A DNA stretch of 64,000 bases, from contig CP136067.1 of the NCBI GenBank assembly GCA_032622095.1, forward strand, positions 39,783,549-39,847,548. The letters run 5' to 3'. The position numbers and the translations under genes were made by a program. Shown in pieces: positions 22,916 through 34,025 of the stretch; the first letter of the stretch is position 1; each line of letters starts with the position of its first letter. Under the pieces are notes generated by a model, which was not told the origin of the DNA, made no database searches, and was given only the letters and a program-made list of their open reading frames with translations. Origin of the DNA: Siphonodentalium dalli. Its lineage: Eukaryota; Mollusca; Scaphopoda; Gadilida; Siphonodentaliidae.

Positions 22916-23735
22916 ATTACATATAGCTTTGGAAATGTTCCATTACTGGTAAAATTTATTCCAAGATAAGTGTATTCCTTCACAATTTCAAGTTTAGTTT
23001 TCTCAATGTAAAATTTTGGATCAATAGAACGATGTCTTGATCGAAATATTACGCATTTAGTTTTGTCCTCATTGATTTTGAGATAATTAGTCTGCGTGTA
23101 TTCGTTTAGTTTATCTAAACAAAGTTGTAACCCAGCCGGACTATCAGATAATAAAACAAGATCGTCTACAAATAACAAATGATTTACCTGGCAATTGCCA
23201 ATTTGCACAGGGCAGCATGTATCATTGAAAAGTTTTCCAACATCATCTATACATATTTTAAATAACGTAGGTGACAGTATAAACCCTTGGCGTACACCAA
23301 TTGTTGACAAACACGGAGGCCCCAATCCTTTGGACGTTTTCACAGAATAATAACTTGAAGCATACAATGATTTCAAAATTGTATGTAAGCGTCCAGTTAT
23401 TCCTATCGATGCAAGTTTATGAAAAAGAAGACTTCTATTAACGGCATCAAATGCTTTGCGAAAGTCAACGAATGCACAGTATACAGGTTTGCCTTCGTTT
23501 TTGTATTTTTGTATCACCGAATGAAGAACAAACGCGCTGTCTATTGTACTTTTACCTTTACTGAACCCAAATTGGTTGTCGCTTATGTTGCAGTTTGCCT
23601 CCAGAAAAGCGGCCAGATGGCGATTTATTATTTTATTGAACAGCTTTCCAAGGGATGAGCTTAAGGCAATTGCACGATAGTTATTAGGATGAGTATTATC
23701 ACCTTTCTTGTACAATAAATGTAATACAGACCTAC
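22912..23735 (-). pseudogene. LINE ORF2, reverse transcriptase core
   Basis: RT blocks appear in order within the 267-codon frame: NNYRAIALSSSLGKLF (about 11-26), QFGFSKGKST (48-57), FVDFRKAFD with the first catalytic Asp (82-90), GVRQGFILSP (140-149), FVDD with the catalytic Asp pair (182-185), KINEDKTK and YLGINF (about 247). Two usual residues differ: GVRQGC is GVRQGF and Y/FADD is FVDD. The upstream segment (to 24,117) is in another frame, so a 1-base shift lies near 23,740, and the downstream part is shifted near 22,925. Copying RNA into DNA at the target site is the family role. This copy is dead. Confidence 0.92.
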
Positions 23736-24117
23736 TCCATTCTTCGGATAGTGACCGGACTGTATAATCATATTAAATTTTTTAAGTGTATCGTCGAGCA
23801 TTATTGGCATAGTAATTAACGTAAGCTTAATCAGTTCATTGCAGATTTGATCTGGGCCTACAGCTTTGCCATTTTTTAGAGTACGTGCAGCAGTTATAAC
23901 TTCTTCGGCAGATATATGCTCGTTGTTTATTGGTGCCTCTGAAAATCCATCAGAAGTGGACTCAATGTCTATTCGGTTAACTGAATTGGACGGACAAAAG
24001 AGTTGTTTGAAAAAATCCACAGACTTATCAGGGTCGAGCCTATTATCAGAACGGGGTTTTTGTCGTAGTTGGGCTATAACATTCCAATATTTCTTGGGAT
24101 CATCACTTTCCATTTTA
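23736..24117 (-). pseudogene. LINE ORF2, linker and pre-RT region
   Basis: The frame reads KMESDDPKKYWNVIAQLRQK, then SVDFFKQLFCP and ISAEEVITAARTLKNGKAVG-PDQICNELIK. The DPKKYW and LKNGKAVGPDQI phrases are standard just before the RT core. Homology starts exactly at the TA next to the inserted element (24,116-24,117). The apparent upstream codons (to 24,173) are read-through of the insert's TIR. A stretch of this region is duplicated in the rearranged copy at 30,274-30,655. Confidence 0.85.
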
Positions 24118-25558
24118 GTCGGATTCCTTATGTCGAAAAAAGTGGTCGCGCGTTTTCGGAATGTTAAAAGCAATATGAGAACAGTTTCTATACCACCAGT
24201 GTGTCTATTTTCAGAATCTACCTGTTTCCAGCTTGATATTTTAGTGGAAACAGGTTTATGTGAGGCTTTTGTTTGTGTACCCCTCTATTTATTTACCGTC
24301 CACCTGGTAATAAAAACATGCTATTATGCATAGCAAGTTCGGTAAGTGGCTTTCTTTGTTCTTAGAAATCGAAAAACATGGAGAGATCTTGCCACAAATT
24401 ACTTAATTACATATCTTAATGTGGTATTTTATCATAAAATCATCAGATGGATTGTATTTATGACTGCATTTTCAATTTTCTTTCCCAAATATTAAGGTAT
24501 TGTATATTCTTAAAATCAGCTATATCACATATAGACGAACATGAACAATCTACAAGGATATCTTGATCATATGCCACAAACAAAACTTCGATACATAGAT
24601 TTTTGGTAAAGATATCGCAGAAAAGCTAACCCTACCCCCATCCTCGCTGATTTCACAAGTCAGATTCCTTTGGTCCAAAACAACGGTCGCGCAATTTCGG
24701 ATTGTCTAAACCAACATGCGAATGGTTTATTTATCAATAGCGTGTCTACTTTCAGAGTTTACATGTGTCCAGTTGAAATTTTATTGGAAAAAAGGTTTTT
24801 TGGACTGTTTTAAGAATTTAAAGAGCTTTTGCTTATTATACAAATATAAATCCTCATAACTAACCTGCTGGTGGATGTGCGAGTTGAAATTAACAAACAT
24901 ATCAAATATGGCGGTCTACTTTCAGAGTCTACTTGTTTCCAGTCTGACATTTTAGTGGAAACAAATTGTTTGGACGGTTTCAAAAATTTAAAGAGCGTTT
25001 CCTGATTATACAGATATTAACTAACACGATTAGCTTTTTCATGAATTGTGAGAGTTGAAATTATGCACATATGTCAAGTATAACTCTGAAATGTATTTTT
25101 GAGAATGGTGTCGTCAGATAAGTCTCCGCGGGTAGTGTACTACAGTTGCGAACAAAACTAACGTTGGACCCTATATAGAGTTTGACAATTTACTCAAATG
25201 TTCACAGTGGTGGAACTTAATGGCTATCATATACAATTATGCATGGCTCTTACATATGTAATATATCGTTAACTACATGTCATTTTACCAAATTAACTTG
25301 CTATATAGTCAGGACACCAGATACAATAGTTGATAAAAATGTGGTTCACATCAATCATATACATCACAATTCTTGATCATTCTACAAATGTAATGGTTAT
25401 CATGACTAAAGCTTCAGGATGTCGTTGTAAAATTGATTGATGTTGTTTTTTCATCAATTGACAAAATAAATGTTTATTGTCAGGACGAAGTACCGCATAA
25501 TACGGAGTTGTGTGCTAACAATTATGCGAGTCATATTTATGTAAGTGTCAGTCCAAAC

Positions 25559-26686
25559 TTTTAGGACATGGGAATATTTTTTTTATTTCGTGGCCACGAA
25601 ATAACTAATACGTGGCCACGAAATAACTAATTGTGATATACGATCGTCAGTCCCATTGTTGTAATGGAAGCGGATAGAGATGATCTGGTTGTAGTTGTCC
25701 ACCATCTTGGCATGAGCCACGGCGATTTGAGATAAAGGGTGTTGCAGGGTGGCCCGTAAACAAATTAATTAATCACCCCTTTCACCAACCCGATCCAAAG
25801 TTTCCGCCGTCCTGGGGGTGGGTCACATAGGGCACACACGACATTCAGTATATCTTGGGGTCACCCTACAGCACCAATTATACCACTTCAAACGGTTAAG
25901 GGGCCGAGGAATTGTATAGGTGCCATATTTGAACCCATCTGGGGCGGCCATTTTGGATCAGGATGGTGAAAGCGGGTGAATATTTAGTGTCTCATCAGGG
26001 GTCACCCTTCAACACACTATATATTTTCTACCTAAAATAAAATGGGGGGGGGGGGGGCAATTGCATGGTACAATATATGGACCCCTCTGATCAGTTATCA
26101 TTTTCGCTCGAATGGACTGAAGGTGTGAAAATTTTGCTTAATTTGCGAGCCACAGTACAACACCCTTTATTTGATCTATATCGGTCAAGTGACCGAGAAA
26201 TAATGTGTACCATATTTGACCCCTTCTGAGCGGCGACCATTTTGGATCGGGTATGGTTGAAAGGTGTGAATATTTATAAGTTTGTTTTGGGCCCACCCTA
26301 CAAAACCCCTTATTTTACTTAAATCGGCCAATGTGCTGAGTGAAATGTCATCCCCATTCGATGCATTGTGGTAAAAACAAAGGAATATTCAGTTTGTCTT
26401 GGAGCCACCTGACCCGTGTTTCCCCGTTCTCTATGGGCTAGTTTATATCGGACGTCCATATCCCCATAGAGCCCGGGTCCCACACCATAATCATGGGTTT
26501 ATAGTAGCTTCTCTGTGATCGTACACATTGTTTCTAAAACATCATCAAGTGTAACCTTACCGGAAAGGTATCTGGATATATGCAAAGGTCAATCAGTTAT
26601 AATTCGCCACGAATTATCATTTCGTTGCCACGAATTAGTAATTTCGTAGCCACAAAATAAAAAAAAACATTTTCCCATGTCCTAAA
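25559..26686. mobile_element. 1.13-kb TIR element nested in the larger insert
   Basis: TTTAGGACATGGGAATATTT at 25,559 pairs with ATTTTCCCATGTCCTAAA ending at 26,686, followed in each end by poly-T/A and CGTGGCCACGAAATAA. The palindrome CGTGGCCACG is doubled at the left. The interior has degenerate repeated blocks (GGCCATTTTGGATC, CACCCT..ACA) and a 14-G run at 26,044. No transposase was found. The target duplication is unclear. Confidence 0.65.
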
Positions 26687-28640
26687 CCAGCCACCGTAGC
26701 TTATGGGTCATTCTATTTTAGTATTAAATTTGGAGAAACCCGACCATGCAGCATCAATGTAACAATTACAACAACTCATCTATGCCAGTGATATGTTTAA
26801 CCATACATGTGGATAGGGTGGTATTGTTTAAAAATGTTAAACAATGTTATCATGTCCATATGTATTACTAAATATTGCTGGGCATATATAGATGGTTGTT
26901 CTATAATTCCTGGTCAGGTTTATCAAAATTGGGAGTTTAAAACATGTTCATCTGATGATAAAGAAAACACCTTCTCCGTCCGCTCGATACATCCCCCGGG
27001 ATACATGTTTCACATACTAAATTAACACCTTAGTCAACATAACAAATCACTCCCTCAAATCCTTTGCCACAAGAATAAAAATAAATTGTCAGTATAAATA
27101 GACAAGACATCTCTGGACACTTTCTAAGAGATAATTTATTTATAAGAAGATATATATGGGCATTATGTGCTTGGTCTTATATATAGTACAACACAGTAAG
27201 ATGCAAGTGACACAGTGCGGGGACAATACTGTGTCGAAGAACATAGTTGAGGGGACCCTTCCATCATCCTTCACAATGTATCATGACTCCACCTGTTGTG
27301 AACAAACCATCGAGTTAGGCTTAATGGATTGTTCTCCCCCAATAATATAATTGGCTTTGAACCGATCAACACTCAGGGCCTTGGTATTTTCCCGTAAATT
27401 AGATAGTGTCTATAGTCGGATGGTATTGGTTATGTTCAAATGGTGACACAGATATGAAACTGTACATGCATATAGGCCACTGATCATTATAAGATCGGGA
27501 GACTTTGCCGCCGGTCCCGATAGCTCCCTAGTAACGGTTACTAAGCACCTACTCGGAATTTGCAGGAAAATGCAACTATGGTTGATATCTATTTATTCAT
27601 TAAGCTCTACTTTAGCCGAAATTCGAATTTACTTGATTGTACGGCTATACGCGAAGCGTGGAGATTAACTGTGGTCAGAATATTGATGGTGAATGTTGGG
27701 TTTCAGTCGCTGTACTGGAGTTGGCCATATGTAACTGGCATAGGAAGTGTGAAAGCAAAGCCTATACCGCTATAGTAAAGATCTCAGCTGAGCCGAAATG
27801 TCCATTTATCATTAGCACAAATCCTGCGAAAACAGATTCTCTCAGTGCATGTGGGATATACTCCGATGACAACGATTGAGTTAATGACAACGAACAACTA
27901 CTATATATACCTGTGTTTGTGTGACACTACATCCAGTTATGATCAACGATGTGGTTTTAAAAACTAGTCAGTGGACAACAAGACAGACAGGTATCAAATA
28001 AAACAATAATATAATATGTAATCACATCGTGAACAGTCTTGTTGTGAATATTTTCTTTTGATTCAACAGCCTGCATATTATCAAAATTACAAAATCATTC
28101 GACACTTACTTTTGCCAATTACTGTATCTTGATGCATAACTATATCATATATTGCATCTATTAAATCACGGATAGTTACAGTGGGTCAAACACTAGTGTT
28201 AGTCTACATATATAGTTGCGCACGATTGCCAATAAGTGATATTACAATCAACGTTTAAGCATAACACGAAATTCTCCATAGGGTTAAGTGTTAAATTTTG
28301 ATCGCAACTGTACCCAGCAAGAATCATCTGACCACATCCATTCTTTTTAAAACCACGTCTGTGTTTCATACTTAGTATTTTTTAGGACTATCAGTACGCG
28401 CGTTTCATAATACGCAAAATGGCGCCATTTATCCAAAGTACTACAATCTCCATAGGGCTCAGTGTTAAATTTTGATCACAACTGTAGCCAACAAGAATGA
28501 ACCGATCACATCAAAATTTTCAAAAATATATTTAACGGTCATATTTAGTAGTTTGGAGAAGTTTCAAATCTCACCGATCACCATACGCCAAATGGCACCA
28601 TCTATCGTTTTCTGTAAATACGAAACGCTCTCTAAATTAT
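26687..28640 (+). other. Interior of the 4.67-kb element: small cysteine-rich frames, no recognised gene
   Basis: Three short plus-strand frames are cysteine-rich: 26,807-27,025, 27,156-27,350 (starts with a hydrophobic MGIMCLVLYIV) and 27,637-27,879 (six Cys, no ATG at its start and a stop codon directly upstream). They could be exon fragments of a captured gene, but no splice pairing or family match could be established. The sequence around 28,320-28,640 contains a two-fold repeat with CAACTGTA..CAAGAATGA and GGCGCCAT/GGCACCAT blocks. Confidence 0.25.
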
Positions 28641-28782
28641 GTTGACCCCGATTTAGGCCGTCCCGCCAAAATTTAAGAATGGAAACAAGTGAATCCTGAA
28701 AACACACCTACTAGGCATACATAATCCGTTTTCAGATTGCTTTTAACAAACCAAAAATGCAAAATGACATAAGGAATCCGAC

Positions 28783-30103
28783 TATTTGTTCTAAACTGGC
28801 ATGAACGTCTGTATAAAAGCATTTCTTCTTTTTTTTTATTTCTTGCTTATATGCTTTTTTCATAGTATGATATTTTAGTCTTAAAGTGGCATCGAATGGA
28901 TTATTCTTCATTTCACGGATTGTTCCATCTAGACTCTGCTTTAATTCCTTGCATTTATTATCAAACCATTTCCTCTTACGCGGTTGTGATTTTCGGTTGT
29001 CATGCTTCCGCTTGCAAGCGTGCATATTAACACTATTTAATATTTCCGTGAAATCGATTGCTGCTCGGGATACACCTGATTGATCATTAGAATATAATTG
29101 TATTCTATAATTCCCCAATTTATCGTTGAAAGCTTGGCCGGTCAAATAGTCGATTGCTTTTCGTCGACTCATATCATTCCATATGAATCGGAGTGTTTTA
29201 TTGTTGTATTTGTATTTCGTATTGAATTTGGGGAGCGAGCTGTCATTAACTTTAAAATGTGTGACCAGTTGGCAGTGATCAGAATATTCAGTTGGAAGTT
29301 TAACACAAAATATTTTACGGACGAAAGAAACGGTTCAGACACAATCACATAATCAACAACACTGGAACCGTTATACTGATAGCTAGTGAAATGCCCGAAG
29401 CGATCACCTGGGCACCTGCCATTTGCTGTTCGAAGGCCAGCGCTATGACATAAATGAAGTAATTGTCGACCAAATGAGTTTACTTTTACGTCCATGCTAT
29501 TACGTAAACTTGTATAGTGTCGGGAGTATAATTTACAGGCAATGGCACGTGCCTTGTATCTTCATCAGTGATATGATCCGGAAGCGTGCCCGTTCGAGCA
29601 TTGAGATCGCCTCCAAGAATAATGGTCGTGTTATCCTTATACTTCGACAACGCCGTCTCTGAAGTTGCAAAGACATCATGGTCTCGGTTTTGGCCATTCC
29701 AAAAAGTTGAATTAGAAGGTGGTATATAGACAGACATAACAACAACAGATGTTTGTGAATTCATTAGCTCTCTGTGAAATTCAACGCAGATAGCAATGTC
29801 CTTGATGACGAATGATGTTTTGAAAAATATCTTCAATTCAGAACGGTAATAAAATGCTATACCTCCTTTCTGCCTCCTCCCTGTACGGTGCATGTGTATG
29901 CACTCGTATCCCGGGATATCAATATCACTTTCTGAGTGATGCCACGTCTCCACCAATGTAATGAAATCATAAGTATTCAGTAAACTTTTAAATTCATGAT
30001 CGTTCAATTTATGACGAAGACCTTGAACGTTCCAACTAGTGTAACGTAACGTTTTTAAAATGCCTTTCTCGGGACGTCCCGGTGAATTCATATTGATAAG
30101 CAA
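28783..30103 (-). pseudogene. LINE ORF2, APE endonuclease and linker
   Basis: Apurinic-endonuclease-like domain that nicks the target DNA for reverse transcription. In the first 205-codon frame: SWNVQGL with Asn25, VETW with catalytic Glu52, YIPPSN (126-131), ILGGDLNARTG with Asp166/Asn168. After a frameshift near 29,505 the frame continues with GHFTSYQYNGSSVVDYVI. After a second frameshift near 29,285 the catalytic EYSDHC (Ser-Asp-His) motif is present in another frame. The linker (28,783-29,172) is Lys-rich, ending ASLEQI at the TA where the 4.67-kb element entered. The start near 30,103 may be the ORF2 start or a truncation. Confidence 0.88.
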
Positions 30104-30273
30104 TTTAAAAGGTCATGTGAGCTGGTAGCCGAGATGAAATTCCTCTTAGTAAGTAAATATATATGCATGCATACGTGGTGTACCGCTTTCATGCGGGTAA
30201 AGTGCTCTCTCTTTCTACTATGTATACACAAAAATATAAACAGGAGTGCACATGGTTAAATAAATGTTATTTA

Positions 30274-30655
30274 CTGCAGCAGTTATATGCTCGTTGTTTA
30301 TTGGTGCCTCTGAAAATCCATCAGAAGTGGACTCAATGTCTATTCGGTTAACTGAATTGGACGGACAAAAGAGTTGTTTGAAAAAATCATCAGTGATATG
30401 ATCCGGAAGCGTGCCCGTTCGAGCATTGAGATCGCCTCCAAGAATAATGGTCGTGTTATCCTTATACTTCGACAACGCCGTCTCTGCAGTTGCAAAGACA
30501 TCCTGGTCTCGGTTTTGGCCATTCCAAAAAGTTGAATTAGAAGGTGGTATATAGACAGACATAAAAACAACAGATGTTTGTGAATTCATTAGCTCTCTGT
30601 GAAATTCAACGCAGATAGCAATGTCCTTGGTGACGAATGGTGTTTTGAAATGCTA
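30274..30655 (-). pseudogene. Rearranged LINE fragment (endonuclease joined to pre-RT)
   Basis: A second, nearly identical piece of the same LINE. Endonuclease sequence up to LPDHITD is joined directly to FFKQLFCPSNSVNR of the pre-RT region, removing the end of the endonuclease and the linker. The junction (near 30,389) lies in a shared GAT. Two smaller deletions lie near 30,287 (16 bp, between TATA repeats) and 30,652 (between AAA repeats). The junctions lack GT-AG ends, so splicing is not the cause. It has the same orientation as the main LINE and ends about 170 bp beyond its 5' end. Confidence 0.8.
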
Positions 30656-31089
30656 TGTTCATGCATTTATTATACGCTCAACAGTGAATTATAGAACAAA
30701 ACGCGTTTAGATAAACATCGATATCACCCAGAAGGGGATATAGAAGATTGTCCCCACATCCGGTTGTAACTAGCAATCTGATTGGCTACAACGCCACGTT
30801 TAAATCACCATGTCCCCCGTCACCCTTGACAGTGGGGTATAAGAGAACGTGCGCCAAACATCGGGGGTATATGAGCACGCGAAACATCGGGGGTATATGA
30901 ATGACCCTTGAACTGGCAGTTTCCACCAATCGTGACGTTGCTCTCGCACGCCGAATTTGACGTCACCTGACGCCGGATCCTTAGGTCAGCTACTGAATTA
31001 TTCTTATTGGTGTGAATTAATCGGATAACCTATGAAAAACACACTTAAATTAAGGAGACATGCATGGTTATTGTCGCGGGGACAAAATC
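30656..31089. other. No gene; short tandem repeat
   Basis: GAAACATCGGGGGTATATGA is repeated near 30,855 and 30,881, with a third partial. The rest is unassigned. Confidence 0.5.
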
Positions 31090-31231
31090 GTTATCTCCGG
31101 CAACATCGTGGGGTACATGGAGATTTAATACCTGGATGTCTCTTTTTGAACCCATCGGCTCCGCCTCGGGGTTCAAAATCGACATCCAGGTATTAAATCT
31201 CCATGGACCCCACGATGTTGCCGAAGATAAC
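31090..31231. repeat. Long near-perfect hairpin (142 bp)
   Basis: GTTATCTCCGGCAACATCG at 31,090 pairs with CGATGTTGCCGAAGATAAC ending at 31,231. The arms are about 60 bp, and the loop is GC-rich (GGCTCCGCCTCGG). Layout as at 11,829 and 15,480, with sequence unrelated except GTTATC ends shared with 11,829. Confidence 0.8.
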
Positions 31232-31587
31232 TAATAATATACTTTCACACTATAGCTCGCGGGTGCGACTGATTCGCTTGTGTGTACCAATACTGTTTCC
31301 GGTTTGTATTGTTGAAGAAGGACAAAGTGAAAGAACCCATTGTGATATTCTAATTTATATTATATTCACTGACATTAGAGTTGTAATTAAAATCTGTTTT
31401 ATGTTGAAATTCGACATATTTATGGGGGGATAAAGGGAAGAATACGGGAACTGTATTTGTATATTCTGTGGATGGTGATGTAGCATTGCGTGAACAGGCA
31501 TCGATTAGCCGATGGCTTCAAAAATATGATTGAAGACGATTGTGAGATCATTCGACGTCGTAAATGGTGAATTTCTTTGGAAATGAG

Positions 31588-31752
31588 TATAATAAAAAGA
31601 ATATCTAGTGTTTTTTGAGTGGATACCGAAATATATATCATTCGTGACAGCGACAAATGTTTATTTTCCCTCGCGAAAATAAACAGTTGTCTCGCTCACT
31701 CATGGCATATTTTTCATTATCCACTCAAAAACACTAGATATCCTCTATTTAT
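31588..31752 (+). mobile_element. Hairpin tail of a family-G-like element
   Basis: ATATCTAGTG..TTTTTGAGTGGATA and TATCCACTCAAAAACACTAG are inverted arms followed by unpaired ATCCTCTATTTA. A nested inverted pair (TTTATTTTCC..CGCGAAAATAAA) lies in the loop. A reverse partial copy is near 33,818-33,880. Confidence 0.5.
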
Positions 31753-32894
31753 CACCCCCACAATTACCAAAATACATGTTGACAAACTCACCTGTTTGCC
31801 ATTTCTCTCGGTTTTTCAATATCTTTTCAACTTCCAAAAACATTAAAAAATCGGAATCGAAGGTGGACACGATACAAATCGAAGTGGAGCATAACAATAA
31901 ATATTCCTGCAGGAATGAACCTCGGGGAACAGATGAGAACCCGTGACCAGGCCCATGCATGCGTAAGAAAATTGAGCACAGCTATGCACAGTTGCAGACT
32001 TCAAACCAAGTGCTTTTTAGTTTAAAACAAGTCTAAATTTTAGACGGGCTTTCTAATTAAGGAAATAAAGTGGTTAGATGTATAGGCTTTCTTCAACTTA
32101 CAGTCAACTATAGTATCAAATTGCCCAAAACCTGTTGTTTATCAACATTTTTTCAACGAAATTTTGCCGGTTTTTCAAATATCTGACACAAAAAAGCCAC
32201 TTGATTTTAGAGTTATCCATCTTCATCCGCTATTTGGTCCGAAACCGTCTTCTCGTCAACCTTTTACTGGGCCAGTAAAAAATTAACTGTGGTGAAAATA
32301 ATAGATTTCCAATATTGATATCTGATCACTCTAAACTTTGATGGGTGGGTTCATCGACTCGAATCAAATATTGTTGACCCTCGAAGCCAAGGAAATAGTA
32401 GCGTTAATTCGGAGTATGCATCTTTAATTGTGCAGATTGAAAAAGATACTGCGACATGTGGAAGATTCATATACTCAAAACGATTGAAAGAATGCATTCT
32501 ATGCATCCAGCAGATGGGTTCAGTATGGGTTCTGAATTAATAGCACACTCCTATATAACACTACATGTATATATAGTATAGACTTTCAGTATATAATGTC
32601 TATTGCCAATTCTGAGTCAAAATTGATAATATATTTAAAAAAAAAAGGCATGAGGAAATAAACTTGCGGAAATAAACTGATTTTGAGCTGGTGATGACCC
32701 ACTCACCCCCGCCGAACTCCCCGCCCACTCCCCCACTCCCCTGTATAAATGCGTATTAGTTATCCCCAAATAAATGCGCACGAATGTAGAGTAAACAAAT
32801 TCTAGACAGAATTACGGTTCCAGGCTATTTTTTCGGCCAGATTATTCTGTTTTTCATTTAGATTTTATGTTAAATAACGATTGACCCGACACGT
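31753..32894. other. No gene recognised
   Basis: AT-rich, with a 12-A run near 32,637. No frame or repeat could be supported. Confidence 0.45.
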
Positions 32895-33634
32895 GTCACC
32901 CGGACAGTTAACACTGTGCCAATGCATTCTCTTATATATGCGAGTCGACCATAGGTCGCCTCGCATATATCAGAGAATGCATTGGCTTAACACATATTAA
33001 AAATGATAAAATTGTCAAAGAATGTAGAACAATATTTTATCACATAATTTGGCCATAAAAGCAGTTTCATAATTATCGGTAATAGACACGTTTAATATCA
33101 GCGCGTGCGATGACGTCACGGCGTTCTTCAGATAACTTGCGGTCGCTGTAGTTTATGATTGTTTGTTTTCGATGAATATTTCGCGTTGCTTCGGGTTTAT
33201 TTGATCATGTGATAAAAGGTATCTCACACTCGTCCTATTGTATACGTAATTTATCAACCTCGTCCTCTAAATTCTATTTGAGCCTCGGTAAACCTCGGCT
33301 CAAATCGAATTTAGTGAACTCGGTTGATAAATTCCGTATAAAATAGGAACTCATGTGAGATCCTCTATATAAAAATTGTTAAAAAATGTAAGAAAAAATT
33401 ATAAAATTATTAAAGAATATTTTTTTAGGCCAATGCATTCTCTTATATATGCGAGGCGACCTATGGTCGACTCGCATATATAAGAGAATGCATTGGCACA
33501 GGGCATAACTGTAACCATCACAATGTGGTCAATGAGCCAGTTCCAATGATATCCATATTTGTATGGTGTTATTGAGACAGACCGAATATATTTTAGGCTG
33601 TTGAAGCTTTATTTGGCCGTTTTGTTGGGTAAAG
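32895..33634 (-). mobile_element. Decayed family B MITE split by a family G element
   Basis: Palindromes at 32,919-32,985 and 33,430-33,496 and the long side ending TTGTTGGGTAAAG at 33,634 identify the family. The outer TIR is eroded at both ends and TTAA is lost. Between the palindromes the T/A-rich spacer is interrupted by the element at 33,037-33,370. Confidence 0.75.
33037..33370 (+). mobile_element. Hairpin-tailed element, family G, complete copy
   Basis: Begins TTATCACATAATT, contains the inverted ATGTGATAAAAG near 33,207, then a hairpin with about 66-bp arms (33,224-33,358), and ends CCTCTATAT. Both borders are defined because it sits within a MITE spacer. A reverse copy is at 57,533-57,810. 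The subterminal inverted motif plus 3' hairpin resembles Helentron-associated HINE elements. No target duplication is visible, consistent with that class but not proof. Confidence 0.6.
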
Positions 33635-34025
33635 ACTGTATCATACCCATTTATTATATAAACACTCGGTAATTTAGAGGGTCACCTGGTCAACTATCTA
33701 TTAATTTGTCAACAAGAATGACGGTTCAGGATTTATACGCCTAGTTTGTGTGTCGTATGTTTTCTAACGTTTCGTCCATTTACTCAATTCATCACAATCA
33801 GTAGCATATATATATATAGAGAATACCTAGTTTTTGTTTGAATACCGACATATCTCATGAGTGTCTGGAAAGAAATATATATAACCATACGGTGTCCGAG
33901 CCTCATGTATTCTAATTCATATACTCGAGTATATAATCGAATGGCACTGTAATCCATATCAGATGACGTGCAACGTGTATGCTGGTTATTATACCCCGGG
34001 CCATATATACACTTGAAGGGTGTGC

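Larger units (their letters stand above)
24118..28782. mobile_element. 4,665-bp TIR element inserted in the LINE
   Basis: Seen: GTCGGATTCCTTATGTC at 24,118-24,134 and its exact complement at 28,766-28,782. Imperfect terminal similarity runs on to about 140 bp (TTAAAAGCAAT, TCAG..TCTACTTGTTTCC-like, ATTTT..GTGG words). TA precedes and follows, consistent with a TA target duplication. Two diverged internal copies of the terminal sequence lie at about 24,645-24,840 and 24,900-25,080. No long reading frame survives, so it is a non-autonomous or degenerate DNA transposon. A TA target fits Tc1/mariner, but the superfamily is uncertain. A second TIR element (25,559-26,686) is nested inside. Confidence 0.75.
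21672..30110 (-). mobile_element. Non-LTR retrotransposon (LINE), split by an inserted element
   Basis: On the minus strand, the 5' half (about 30,110 to 28,783, endonuclease and linker) and the 3' half (24,117 to 21,672, linker, RT, C-terminal region, tail) belong to one ORF2. They are separated by a 4,665-bp TIR element (24,118-28,782) flanked by TA. The halves meet at the linker between endonuclease and reverse transcriptase, so one copy was interrupted. The 3' end reads TTGCTAATAAATTATATTCT then an (ATTCT)-like tail near 21,672. ORF1 is not visible. Several single-base frameshifts make it inactive. The clade is not assigned; an APE-type LINE is certain. Confidence 0.85.

Noticed and set aside
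24118-24173. N-terminal codons of the pre-RT frame (DIRNPT region)
   Set aside because: They derive from the inserted element's TIR; the same sequence appears inverted at 28,766-28,782.
28732-28782. LINE linker frame continuing to a stop at 28,732
   Set aside because: The last codons (after ASLEQI) are read-through into the TIR of the inserted element, not LINE sequence.
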